A stretch of DNA of 64,000 nt from Cryoendolithus antarcticus (taxonomy: Eukaryota > Ascomycota > Dothideomycetes > Cladosporiales > Cladosporiaceae): assembly GCA_002077065.1 (NCBI GenBank), contig NAJO01000005.1:248001-312000 (forward strand). The letters are read 5' to 3'. Positions within the stretch are counted from its first letter, which is position 1, and each line of letters begins with the position of its first letter. The position numbers and the translations under genes were made by a program. Shown here piece after piece: positions 33,351 to 43,245 of the stretch. The notes under the pieces were generated by a model. The model did no database searches, had not been told where the DNA came from, and saw only the letters and a list, made by a program, of their open reading frames with translations.

Positions 33351-36287
33351 TCAAAACCCCTGCTTCCGCTTCTTCCTGACCACCATCTTTCCCCCAAACC
33401 GTCTAGGTAAACCCTGACTAGCAGCCCCCACCCCAAGCACCTGACTGCTTCCCTGCGCCCCTCCCACAGCCTGCTGCGAAGCACCTGCACCATATCCACT
33501 CGGCGCCCTCGTCGGCGCCACAAGTACCTCAGCCACCTGACTACTCATTACAGCCCTGGCAGCACTGGCTTCAGCCTCCCTTCGCTGCCGACGTAAATGT
33601 TTCTCTGCTTTCCGCTGGAGGCGCTCGCGCTGCTTTTCCGTGAGCTGCGAGTCTGCTTCTTCTTCCTCGGTTTGTTGGGCAATGGTGCGGGATGTGGAGA
33701 GCCAGTCATAGGAATCGATGTTTAAATCAAGCGGCCAGTGAGTGAGGACTTTCTTCACGGGTCGGGAGAGAAGTGCTGGCGGCGGCTTCGTGATGGGGCA
33801 GAGGTGACCGAGTACAGCCATGGTGGAGTTGACTAGCACGGAATGCTGGGTACTAATCGATGGCGTTCCTGTGGGTGATGGCGTAGGCAGTAGACTTTGT
33901 GACTGTGATGCACCGGGAAGGGTCTGACTGGAGCCGTAGAAGCTAGGTCCAGCCGCTGAGAGAAGACCTTGTTGGCTTTGGGTTTGGCTTTGATTGTCCT
34001 TGGTTGCTTCTACCGGTGATTGCAAGGTAGGTTCCTCGTGCCGTATGACGTGACTGGCGAGGGATACTGCCGCCGCCATGCGTCGTGCAAGCTGCTCTTT
34101 CGCGAGTCTGACGGACCTGGAGGCTTTCGGCGGTAAAGCTGTGATCCACACCGAGACAATAGAGTCGTAGAGTGAGTCTAAGGTAGCAATGTTTGGGATG
34201 GGATCGTCCAAGCTGAGGGTAGGCATGTCGAGCTGGCGCACTACCAGCTTCGGAAGTTCATCGCCGACGGCATCGGGCTCGTTACTGGGCTGGTCTGGTG
34301 AAGACAGTAGAGTAGAGAGTCCAGCAGTCGCGGCATCGAGGTCTCGCACGATGACTTCAGCGTCTTCGCATTCGTGCAAAGTCCGCATCGGCTGCACAGG
34401 GCCATTATGGTCCGGCTCAAGCATTGCACCAGTTGTTTCAAGGTATTGCTCAATTCGCTTGCTATGCGCCGACGCTGCGCCAAGTACACACACACATCGT
34501 TCATACGAGACTGTCCACTCAGCTCCAGTGCGATCAAGATGTCGTTCGCTCTTCATACGGTGTCGAGGCCGTCGGGTGCGAGTCAAGGTTACTACTGGCA
34601 TCGCTTCATCGTCGTCCACAACGAAGCTATCGACAATCTTGGACGAACTCTTCTCCAGCTTTGAAGCCCAAGTCGGTAGCTCCTTCGGTAGATCAATGTC
34701 AGCGGCAGTGTGACTGAGATACAGCTCCTGGACCAAAGCAGTGTCTTGTCTCAAGGCAGTCAATCCGAGGAAGCGTATGTCAGCTACCTGACAGCGGCTG
34801 ATTGTCGTGCTGTGTGAGCGTTGTGACGTCTTCCCTCGGATTTCGACGCTTGACATTGTCCAGTCTACGATCTTGCTCAAATCATCCGGGTCTGAGCGTA
34901 GACGTAGCGTGGTAGGATCTTGGAGCGTAAGTATCTCGCGTTCATCGATCGTGGTACGGTATGCGGCGACCATTGGACTCGTTACTGATTGAATCAGAGC
35001 GAGCGAGTCTGGGATGCTGTCAGAATGAGAAATGTCACGGGCGAATTCGGACGGCCTACCTGATCCGTCGCCAACAACTTGTAGACGCAGCGAAATGTCA
35101 GCCTCGCCTCGAAAGTGTGCCACCCTCGCCTCTATCCGCGATTCTATCGTGTCGTCCTTGCCCTTGGCAACATGTACGTAGCACAGATGCGTGCTTGTCA
35201 AGACGCAGCACCAATCAAGATGTGATGGAATCACTGCAATGTCCAAGACCCTCCCACTCCCTGCAAGAACTCCCAAGGAGATCTTGGTACCTTCTGCTGG
35301 CTCGGTCGAGGTATCGAACAAGGTAGCACCCGTACGCGTTGCTGCAAGTACGATGGACGGAGATGCCACCCATATGATACGTGCCCAGCCGTCCTCGAGA
35401 TTGTGCCCTGCGGTGTTCCGCGACACACTCGTATGGATGCGACGAACTTTGCTCGACATCTGACTCGTGAATTCCCATAGACTCCAATCGCCTCTCTGAT
35501 CGATGACCGCAAATTGACGTCCATACGAGGGATTGAAAGCGATATCTGCATGCGGTACACCTCCAGTCTGATTAATTGACGGCTCCAAAATCGCGTTCGC
35601 GTCAAGTCGCTGCGATCCGTGCTTTCGCATCACCGGCCTGAAGAACACACTGCTTGTGATGAGCCGCACAGCCAACAAAGCTTCGCCACCTTCAGCAGGC
35701 TGAGCAAAGTGCACTTGCTGGACTGGTACACCTGGACCCTTCCAAGTAGTGCCGATACCAGTCGGAGTCGGGACTTCAAGCCACACATCTCGACTATCAT
35801 CCCAGCCCTGTCGTTGCATCTGCACAAGCTCGATACGGACATCGCTGCCTGTTGGACCAGTCGCGAATGCTACGGCGTGTACTGGGCGTCGTAGCGTTTC
35901 ATGAAAGATCCGCCCGAAGGACATCAGTCGGCTTCGCGCAGGATCATGATTCGCAGTCGCTGCCCCCACAGCCTCAGAGACTCGGAGGAAATCGCCTAGC
36001 AAGCCTGCTGCGGGCTGCACTTCCGGCTGGCGACGAACAAGCGCATCGATCTGCTTCTGTCGTCGCACGCTGGGGAAGAGAGGGTGCTCATGATCAGCAT
36101 TTCCGGCGTCGAGCTTCAAGGGCAAATCCCGGGTTCCTGGTGGCGTGGAGGTCGAGTCTCTCAGACACGTTAAAACGCGACGCTCCTCGTAAACCGTCTT
36201 CTGGAAAGACCACATCCTCTCTTCCGGATCGTAAATAGCATTTCCGTAGTGACCATATGGTAGGTCAGTCTGGCCGTGATCAGCCAT
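33351..36287 (-). CDS. RRN6: RNA polymerase I core factor subunit Rrn6
   Basis: Single minus-strand exon of 978 residues starting MADHGQTDLPYGHYGNA, the usual fungal Rrn6 N-terminus. The N-terminal half has beta-propeller-like strands (PHADIAFNPSYGRQFAVID, GDWSLWEF, IIWVASPSIVLAATRTGA), the C-terminal half is helical, with a Gln/Ser/Pro linker at about 790-830, and the tail ends in basic residues MVVRKKRKQGF, the family's typical nucleolar-type tail. Rrn6, with Rrn7 and Rrn11, forms core factor, which positions RNA polymerase I at rDNA promoters in the nucleolus. It is divergent from SPC25 (348 bp between starts). Confidence 0.88.
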   Translation of the reverse strand: MADHGQTDLPYGHYGNAIYDPEERMWSFQKTVYEERRVLTCLRDSTSTPPGTRDLPLKLDAGNADHEHPLFPSVRRQKQIDALVRRQPEVQPAAGLLGDFLRVSEAVGAATANHDPARSRLMSFGRIFHETLRRPVHAVAFATGPTGSDVRIELVQMQRQGWDDSRDVWLEVPTPTGIGTTWKGPGVPVQQVHFAQPAEGGEALLAVRLITSSVFFRPVMRKHGSQRLDANAILEPSINQTGGVPHADIAFNPSYGRQFAVIDQRGDWSLWEFTSQMSSKVRRIHTSVSRNTAGHNLEDGWARIIWVASPSIVLAATRTGATLFDTSTEPAEGTKISLGVLAGSGRVLDIAVIPSHLDWCCVLTSTHLCYVHVAKGKDDTIESRIEARVAHFRGEADISLRLQVVGDGSGRPSEFARDISHSDSIPDSLALIQSVTSPMVAAYRTTIDEREILTLQDPTTLRLRSDPDDLSKIVDWTMSSVEIRGKTSQRSHSTTISRCQVADIRFLGLTALRQDTALVQELYLSHTAADIDLPKELPTWASKLEKSSSKIVDSFVVDDDEAMPVVTLTRTRRPRHRMKSERHLDRTGAEWTVSYERCVCVLGAASAHSKRIEQYLETTGAMLEPDHNGPVQPMRTLHECEDAEVIVRDLDAATAGLSTLLSSPDQPSNEPDAVGDELPKLVVRQLDMPTLSLDDPIPNIATLDSLYDSIVSVWITALPPKASRSVRLAKEQLARRMAAAVSLASHVIRHEEPTLQSPVEATKDNQSQTQSQQGLLSAAGPSFYGSSQTLPGASQSQSLLPTPSPTGTPSISTQHSVLVNSTMAVLGHLCPITKPPPALLSRPVKKVLTHWPLDLNIDSYDWLSTSRTIAQQTEEEEADSQLTEKQRERLQRKAEKHLRRQRREAEASAARAVMSSQVAEVLVAPTRAPSGYGAGASQQAVGGAQGSSQVLGVGAASQGLPRRFGGKMVVRKKRKQGF

Positions 36288-36635
36288 CCGGTAGGGATGG
36301 ATGTCGTTGATTTCTCGCAGGGCAACAGGCTCCAGACATGTTCCAACTGTGCGTTAGATACGAGAAGGCGATGAGGAATCTGCTCAGGTCGCGGCGTTCG
36401 TATTGCGAATGGTAAGAAAGAGCCATGTGCCCATGAGATTTCAAGATGATGGTCAAGACTAGAGAAGCGTAGAAAGTCTGTCCCCTAACAACCACATCCG
36501 GGCCGCGCCATCCGTTGTTGATATCGCTTCCCCCCACGACTTTCACATGCACGCGACAGCGCCCTCAGCATAGCAATCCAGCGCGCATCACAGCTATACC
36601 ATCCACACCAGACCATCATCTATACAACTCCAATA
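36288..36635. promoter_or_regulatory. Divergent promoter region of RRN6 and SPC25
   Basis: 348 bp between the two divergent starts. The SPC25-proximal part is C/A-rich, as in a leader. No gene and no clear TATA box. Confidence 0.45.
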
Positions 36636-37473
36636 ATGGCGATCCCCCTCACCCCATCTCGCTTCGCGCACTCCCTTTCCTTCGCGCCCCCATCCCGCGC
36701 CCCCCTCTCAATGGCCGACACCCTCCCCAGCGCAGACTTCAACTTCGACGACCTGCGCCAGCGCATGTCGGCTTTCACGCTGCGATTCGACGACTTCATC
36801 GCGAAAGGGCGGAAACGGGTATTAGAGGAGCGCAATGCGTTCAGGGCGAATGTCGCAGAGCTAGAAGGTGAGTCTTATCGAGGGACGCAAGGAATCAGAT
36901 AGTAGTTTCTGGGACTGACATGGGTGATCGGTAGAGAGTCACAGAAGCGCAGCGCAGCAGATCTCGAGTCTACAAACGGCTTCATCAACCCACGCGACGA
37001 CCCTGGAGAAAGAAAGCGCGGAGAAAGAGGATCTCGAATCCGCCATCTCCTCCCTCCAATCCCAACGATCCTCCCATCTCGCTCTCCGCACAGAACTCCA
37101 AGCCTCCCTCTCCCACTCCCGCGCTCGCCTCACTACTCTCCGCGCCCAACAAGCAGAACACCAAGCCGCCTTAGCCGCACAAGCACGCGAAAACGCACCC
37201 GAACTGGCGTTCTGGGAACGCACACTTGGGCTACGGGTCGAGGGCGCGGGAGGAGAGGTGCTGAGATTTGTGTTCGATGGGGTGGGCGATGGGAGGGAGG
37301 AGTGTTGGTTTGAGCTGAATACTGGGAGTGAGGAATTTGAGGTTGGGGCTACGGAGCCGGGGGTCGAGGCCGCCGAGGTGAGGAGGGTGGTGGAAGGGGC
37401 AAATGAGAGGAAGAACTTGGGGGGGCTGTTGAAGGGGATGAGGGGGCTGCTTGGGGAGGCGTGCAAAGGGTGA
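36636..37473 (+). CDS. SPC25: Kinetochore protein Spc25
   Basis: Exons 36636-36867 and 36935-37473 (67-nt intron, GTGAGT..TAG, phase 1) code 256 residues. A second in-frame ATG at 36711 starts MADTLPSADFNFDDLRQRM, which is also a usual position for fungal Spc25, so the first 25 residues are uncertain. A long coiled coil spans about residues 50-165 (RKRVLEERNAF onward, with Gln/Glu/Ala/Leu heptads), then the globular C-terminal domain begins at FWERTLGLRVEG and includes VLRFVF and WFELN. Spc25 pairs with Spc24 in the Ndc80 complex, the outer-kinetochore microtubule coupler. Its stop is 150 bp from the convergent GPN1 stop. Confidence 0.88.
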
Positions 37474-37623
37474 GGGAAAGGGAATGGAGTGCAAGAGCTG
37501 TTGGTTGTGCGCAAGCCGGATGTTGCTTGCGATACCTTGTGTACGCAAAAACCGCGGAAACCCTCCTGACGCCATCGCTAAATCCCTTGAAAGCCTCTCT
37601 GTGCACCAGTCAAAGGCCGTGCA

Positions 37624-38934
37624 TCATCCCTGCGTCCGTCGTATATACTCGGATGCCATGTCCGCCGCCCCGCCACTCTTCCCAAGCGCCTGCGCATACC
37701 TAGCCTGCAGTCCCTCTTTCCCGCCCTCATCCTCGTCATCCTCCCCGCCAACCGGCTCATCCTCATCCCTTTCAACCCAGCCATCGCCATCCTCCCTCTC
37801 CCGTCGCCTTTCCTCCTCAAGCTCCTCGGCCTCACTGACAGTCTCCGCCTCTTCTACTTCATGCTTGGGCGCAGGCCGCTTTGAGTACTTCCCCGTACCT
37901 TTCGCTTTGGAAGAGACGCCGAGATCGCCCATCATGCGGCCCAGATCTGCTTGTTCTCGCTCTTTCTTCAGCTCCGCTTTCCGGTCGTCCATGCCAGGTC
38001 GGAATTCCTTATCGAACTCCTCTCTTTTGCCCTCCACAGCTTCCAGGAACTCTTCGATCCCATCTCCCGTAGCTGCCGACACACCCACCACGGAGAGATG
38101 TGCATAAAACTCCTCCAACACCAAACTCATACTATTCAGCAACCCGCCCATATACCCCCCTCCCCCTCCAATCCCACCTTCCCTCTCCCCTTCCTCCTCC
38201 TCCCGCACAGCCGCCTGGAAAGTCTCGAAATCCCGCATCCAGCCCACAGCCTCCGTCTCGTCTTTGACATCAGTCTTGTTGAACACCAGGATCATGGGGA
38301 GGCGCGTTTTGTACAGAATGGATATGGCGTAGAGCATGTTTGACATGAAGGTCGCGGTGTTCTGGGTTGTGCGCGGCGTGTCGATTATGTAGGCTAGGAC
38401 TGTGGGGAAGGAGGTGCTGAGGGCGGAGAGGAGGATGGAGCCCGAGGCGGACCAGACGAAGACTTCGATTTGGCCGGGGGTGTCGAGGATGATGTGTTCG
38501 GGGGTTTGGAGTGTCGGGTCAGGTGTTGGGGTGGATGCTGGTGCTGTGGTTGAGAGTGCTGGTGGTTGGGGGAGGCAGCGCTTTTCCAGTATGCCCATCA
38601 CCTGGTCCACTTTCGTCGCGAAGAGGTTCAGACTCGTCAGGATTCCTCCGTTCGGACCTAGGTTATACTGCTTCATGACCTCCTTGTAGTTCACACTATC
38701 GCGGATATCGACGTTGGATTCAAAGGGCACGGAGCGGACTGCGGGGTCGAGGTTCAGGACGTATGGGGGCGCTGTGGGAGGCGTGGCTGCGGCAGCGCGG
38801 TTGTGGAGATGGGAGACTAGGCGGTGAGTGAAAGTTGTCTTGCCGGAGCCGGCCATGCCTACGCAGACGATGGCTACTGGTGGTTTCGAGGGGGAGGTGG
38901 AGGGGTCGGGGGGAGGGGCGGCGGATGAGGCCAT
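37624..38934 (-). CDS. NPA3: GPN-loop GTPase 1 (Npa3/XAB1)
   Basis: Single minus-strand exon, 436 residues. The start is the ATG at 38934 ([15 protein letters not shown]); the frame continues upstream without an ATG of the family type. The P-loop GMAGSGKT is at residues 26-33, the family-defining Gly-Pro-Asn loop at 93-95 (YNLGPNGG), then DTPGQIEVF and VFNKTDVKD (switch and base-recognition motifs). The C-terminal 100 residues are acidic and charged ([18 protein letters not shown]), as in Npa3. The enzyme hydrolyses GTP and is needed for RNA polymerase II assembly and nuclear import. It is divergent from CWF19 with 249 bp between starts. Confidence 0.93.
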   Translation of the reverse strand: MASSAAPPPDPSTSPSKPPVAIVCVGMAGSGKTTFTHRLVSHLHNRAAAATPPTAPPYVLNLDPAVRSVPFESNVDIRDSVNYKEVMKQYNLGPNGGILTSLNLFATKVDQVMGILEKRCLPQPPALSTTAPASTPTPDPTLQTPEHIILDTPGQIEVFVWSASGSILLSALSTSFPTVLAYIIDTPRTTQNTATFMSNMLYAISILYKTRLPMILVFNKTDVKDETEAVGWMRDFETFQAAVREEEEGEREGGIGGGGGYMGGLLNSMSLVLEEFYAHLSVVGVSAATGDGIEEFLEAVEGKREEFDKEFRPGMDDRKAELKKEREQADLGRMMGDLGVSSKAKGTGKYSKRPAPKHEVEEAETVSEAEELEEERRREREDGDGWVERDEDEPVGGEDDEDEGGKEGLQARYAQALGKSGGAADMASEYIRRTQG

Positions 38935-39183
38935 GGTGGGTGTTGGCGTTGAGCCTAAGCTCGAAGGAGAGGAAGCTGGTTGGCGAAGGACTATGGGCGA
39001 TGTCGTGTCTACTTGTGTACAGACTTGTACTGAATGTATGCAGATGAGCTCCCGGAAATAATTTGCATGTGAAGATGAAGTCACAGCTCCAAAAGTTGTC
39101 ACCAAGTCCGAGCCTGAGGTGACCACCCAGTACGCGACACCCTCTGCTCTGGTTTTCACCACTCCCACTAATGTGCGAGCGCG
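38935..39183. promoter_or_regulatory. Compact divergent promoter of GPN1 and CWF19
   Basis: 249 bp separate the start codons of two essential-type nuclear genes, so they share one short upstream region. No TATA box was recognised. Confidence 0.55.
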
Positions 39184-41379
39184 ATGGGTCTCTCAGACTT
39201 CGAGCGGGAGCTGGCGACGAGCAGCAAATCGCAAAGTCACCGCGACAAAGACCATGATCGGGAGCGGAGCAGAGAGCATAGGCATCGGCACCATAAGTCG
39301 CACCGACACCGAGACGACGACCGCGATGAGGATGGGAGGCGGCGGCACAAGCGATCACGCGACGAGCACAGTAGCCGGCGTCAGAGGGAGGACGAAGATG
39401 AAGAGCGGCGACATCGTAAGAAGCGTCGGAGCGCATCCCCCGAAAGGACTGCGCCGAAGCCAGTGATAGACGCTCCTGTAAAGGTCTTCGACTCCGCTAG
39501 CGACGATGATGAGGATGCTTGGGTGGAGAAGGAGGCTGTACCTGCAGAGGAGACGCTGGATGCGCGAGGGGAGGATCTCAACGGCAGCAAAGTCAACCGA
39601 GATGCATGGATGCAGGAGCCATCTGCCCTAGATGTGGACTACGTGCAGCGGAGCCGCAAGCAGCAGGAGCCAAAGGGTCACTTTGTCTCGGCTCAGGAGA
39701 GTCATGAGTTGAAGGTGCATAGCAGCGAGGTGAAGTCGCACTTGGCTGATCTCGAGCGGGACTTCGACGATGATGAGGATGATGCAGTGGAGGATGGCGA
39801 TGGCAAGGTCATCGATGAGCCAGCTCAGCACGAAGTCAGCTACACCTTCGGCGACTCGGCAGGCTCATGGCGAATGAACAAATTGAGAAATATCTACCGC
39901 AAGGCCGAGGAGACGAAGCGATCAGTAGACGATGTGGCTCTGGAGATCTATGGTGACTTGCGCGACTTCGACGATGCGAGGGAAGAGGAGCGGGAGCTCG
40001 ATCGACGGAAGACGTATGGCAAGGAGTATGTCGGGCTGGAGAAGCCGAGTGGGGAGTTCTTCCAGGAGCGAAAGCTCAAGGCTGGGATCCATCGATCGCC
40101 GTCTGGTCATGAGGTGCAGCGGTCTGCCGATGTGAGCCAAGGCGAGGTCATAGAGGAGTCCGCCGCATCATATCAGCCAGCCGTACTCGACACCACCGCA
40201 CTCAATCGCCTCAAAGCTCAAGCCATGCGCGCGAAGCTCATGAAAGCGCCAAATGCTGCAACCCTGGAGCAAGCGTACAATATCGCCCTGGCCGCCAGCC
40301 AATCCGGCAATCCAAATCCATCTACAGTCCTCCTCACCGCTTCCGACTCGCGCCACCTCACAGACCGCAGCGGCGAAGTCACACCTTTGACAAACAAACG
40401 CGGCACCGAACGCGGCCTAGTAGTCGAAAACGAGAATATGTCCATAGCCGACATGGTCCGCTCGGAAAAGCGATCGCGCAACCAATTCTCCTCCACCACC
40501 GCAGACCTCGCCTCACGTATAGCAAAGGACGCAACTTTCAATAACGACCTCGACTACCAAGACGAAAACGCCTCGAACCTCGCCAAAGCGGCGCCGAAAT
40601 CAAGCGTCAACTTGAGGAATACCGCAATATCAGACTACCAATCTACGCAACGCGCCCTGCAATCCTGCACACTCTGCTACCATGACGAGCTGTCAGGCGA
40701 CGCAGCACTCCCGCAAGCTCCAGTCGTGAGTCTAGCAACTCGCACCTACCTCACCCTCGCCACAGAGCCTGAGCTAGCGCCCTACAGCACAGTCATAGTG
40801 CCCTTGCAACACCACGCTAACCTGCTAGAGTGCGACGAAGACGAGTGGGAGGAGCTGCGGAACTTCATGAAATCTCTTACTCGCTTTCACGCCGCGAGGA
40901 ATAAGAGCGTGCTTTTCTATGAGAACGCGGCGTTCGCGTTCGGGTCCCGACATCCGCATGCTGCGCTGGTGGCCGTACCCGTTCCTGATCATCTGGCCGA
41001 GCAAGCGCCGGCTTACTTCAAAGAAGCGATTCTTTCCTCCGCCTCTGAATGGTCGCAACATAAACCCCTCATCGACACTTTGGCACTCGCACAGAAGGGC
41101 GCTGGGCGAGGCGCTTTCCGCCGCTCGCTGCCGAAAGAAATGCCCTACGTGCACGTATGGTTCAGCTTGGACGGAGGACTCGGGCATGTCGTGGAGGAGG
41201 TTAACAAGTGGCCTAAGGGCGATTTGTGGGTTCGAGAGGTACTGGGCGGGATGTTGGGATTGGAACGGGGGTTTTGGGCGAAGCAGGGACGGTGGGAACG
41301 GAAGGATCGGAGAGTGGAGGGCTTTAGGGGGAAGTGGAAGGGGTTTGATTGGACGGCTGCGCTGGTTGCAGAGGCTTAG
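39184..41379 (+). CDS. cwf19: CWF19-like splicing/lariat-debranching cofactor
   Basis: Single exon of 731 residues from the ATG at 39184 ([17 protein letters not shown]). The first 90 residues are an Arg/His/Asp/Ser repeat region ([19 protein letters not shown]), as in nuclear splicing proteins. The middle is charged and helical with the element [20 protein letters not shown] stretch around residues 214-230. The C-terminus carries the two CwfJ modules: module 1 begins at the CTLCYHDE metal-binding-like cluster and includes [20 protein letters not shown]; module 2 includes [19 protein letters not shown]. Cwf19/Drn1 acts with late spliceosome complexes and the debranching enzyme Dbr1 in intron turnover. 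No intron is present although the gene acts in splicing. Confidence 0.9.
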   Translation: MGLSDFERELATSSKSQSHRDKDHDRERSREHRHRHHKSHRHRDDDRDEDGRRRHKRSRDEHSSRRQREDEDEERRHRKKRRSASPERTAPKPVIDAPVKVFDSASDDDEDAWVEKEAVPAEETLDARGEDLNGSKVNRDAWMQEPSALDVDYVQRSRKQQEPKGHFVSAQESHELKVHSSEVKSHLADLERDFDDDEDDAVEDGDGKVIDEPAQHEVSYTFGDSAGSWRMNKLRNIYRKAEETKRSVDDVALEIYGDLRDFDDAREEERELDRRKTYGKEYVGLEKPSGEFFQERKLKAGIHRSPSGHEVQRSADVSQGEVIEESAASYQPAVLDTTALNRLKAQAMRAKLMKAPNAATLEQAYNIALAASQSGNPNPSTVLLTASDSRHLTDRSGEVTPLTNKRGTERGLVVENENMSIADMVRSEKRSRNQFSSTTADLASRIAKDATFNNDLDYQDENASNLAKAAPKSSVNLRNTAISDYQSTQRALQSCTLCYHDELSGDAALPQAPVVSLATRTYLTLATEPELAPYSTVIVPLQHHANLLECDEDEWEELRNFMKSLTRFHAARNKSVLFYENAAFAFGSRHPHAALVAVPVPDHLAEQAPAYFKEAILSSASEWSQHKPLIDTLALAQKGAGRGAFRRSLPKEMPYVHVWFSLDGGLGHVVEEVNKWPKGDLWVREVLGGMLGLERGFWAKQGRWERKDRRVEGFRGKWKGFDWTAALVAEA

Positions 41380-41569
41380 AGACGAGGATATATATGTGGT
41401 AGTGTACTAGGCGTCCCAGATTGTGGCAATTGCTGCCGTCACCTCCCCAAGTAGATAGGAATCTGGCCCCGCTGACTCAGCTTTCATTGCTCATCTCGCG
41501 AACCGCATCCTTCGATCAGGCCCCATCTGAACACCGCACCACACCATGCTCCCCCAATAACACCTTACA

Positions 41570-42794
41570 ATGGCGTACGGCCTCTATATCTTCTCCGCTT
41601 TGATCATCGCGCAGTTCACTGCCCTCGCGCTAGAAGCCATGGGGTTATTCGGCTCGAAGAAGGACTTTGAGGTCGATGGCAAGGTAAGCTCTGAATGTGG
41701 CTTGCGTAGACACCTCGCTAAGCATATGTGACAGACCGTGCTCATTACTGGAGGCTCGCAGGGTATGGGTAAGGCTGTTGCGAAGTTGTTGGCTTCGAAG
41801 GGGGCGAATGTGGTGATTATTGCGAGGGACGAGGGGAAATTGGCGAAGGCGTTTGGGGAGATCTCTGTAGGTGATGAACGAATGCAGTTCGTTCGAGTCA
41901 AGCTACAATCATCAGACCGTTACTGACCCCCTGCAGGCCGCAGCAAAGTCCTCGTCAACGCAACGCTTCAATGCCATCTCAGCGGACGTGACTCGCCCCT
42001 CAGAGAACGCACGCATCCTCGCCGAGACGACTGCATGGAACAACAATCAACCTCCCGACATCGTCTGGCAAATCGCCGGCTCCTCGACTCCAGGCCTCTT
42101 CCTCGAAACCCCCATCGAAGCACTCCACGCTCAGATGGACCTGAACTACTGGGCTGCCACGTACCTCTCCCACGCCACTCTCAAAGCCTGGACAACGCCT
42201 GCCTCCCAGTCGACGAACAGAACGGCGACGGGAACGAGGCATCTGATCCTCACGTCGTCCTCGGCTGCGCTTTGTGGTGTGGCGGGGTATACGCCTTACT
42301 CGCCTCCTAAAGCTGCTATGCGTTCTTTGGCCGATAATCTGAAGTCCGAGATGAACCTCTACAACGGCGCGCGTCAGTCTCCTGACCGAGAAATCCGTGC
42401 CTCAGCACCAGAGAGGGATATCGCAATCCATCTCATCCTCCCCGGCACGATCACCTCACCTGGCCTCATCACGGAGAATCTGACCAAACACCCTGTCACG
42501 AAAGTGCTCGAGGGTGGCGACCCAGTGCAAAGCGAAGATGAAGTTGCCGCGGTCGCTGTAAAGGGACTTGAAAGTGGAGGTTATCTTATCACGACGAACT
42601 GGTTGGGGCATCTCATGCGGGCTGGGATGCTGGGCGGAAGCCCGAGAAATCGGGTGGTGTGGGACACGGTTTTGGGGTGGGTTGTGGGTGTTGCTTATGC
42701 GTTTATTGTGCCGGATATGGAGGGGAAGGTTTGGAAGTATGGGAGGGAGACGGGATTGGGGAGGGGAGAGGGGGAGAGGGAGTCAAAGACGTAA
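41570..42794 (+). CDS. TSC10: 3-ketodihydrosphingosine reductase (KDSR/Tsc10)
   Basis: Exons 41570-41683, 41735-41866 and 41937-42794 code 367 residues (introns 51 and 70 nt, both phase 0). The protein starts with a membrane helix (LYIFSALIIAQFTALALEAM), then the Rossmann motif TGGSQGMG at residues 43-50 is formed directly after the first splice, with the short-chain dehydrogenase catalytic pair Tyr203 and Lys207 (YSPPK) and NADPH-loop strand VVIIARD. A C-terminal hydrophobic segment (TVLGWVVGVAYAFIVPD) is a second membrane anchor. The enzyme reduces 3-ketodihydrosphingosine to dihydrosphingosine with NADPH at the ER, step two of sphingolipid synthesis. The C-terminal tail is Gly/Arg/Glu-rich. 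Confidence 0.9.
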
Positions 42795-43245
42795 AGTGAT
42801 GGCCATGCCACGTAAGGTAATGGTTCGCCTGCACAGTGAATACCCATCACTTCAGCGTCCAATCTCTCGTCAGTCCCTGGATTCCAATGAGTCGTAGCTG
42901 ACTATTCATAGCTCGTGCTGTCGTGCCTGCCACGAGCGTCGCACGTGGTTTCAAGATATGCAGGTCAGCTCCTGCTGTGATACATGCATAACAACACGGG
43001 CAAACCCACGACAGCAAACTAAGTCCACGGCTATCCACTTTCACTCTTTGCACCCATCTCATCTACCACTCACCCTCAACATACATTCTCCTGCTCAGCC
43101 TACCCCAAAATCACTCCTCAGCTGGCGAGGTCCACACTCGCTGTGTTATCTTCTTGACATCATCTACATTCCTCCAAGGCCTCGACCTTGACCTCATCCC
43201 TCGGCGTCTGATCATACCAAAATACCTACAACGACCTCACGCACG
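42795..43245. other. Intergenic region, TSC10 3' end and SOD promoter
   Basis: 451 bp with no credible gene. The last 150 bp before the SOD start are C/T-rich, consistent with a leader. No repeat seen. Confidence 0.4.
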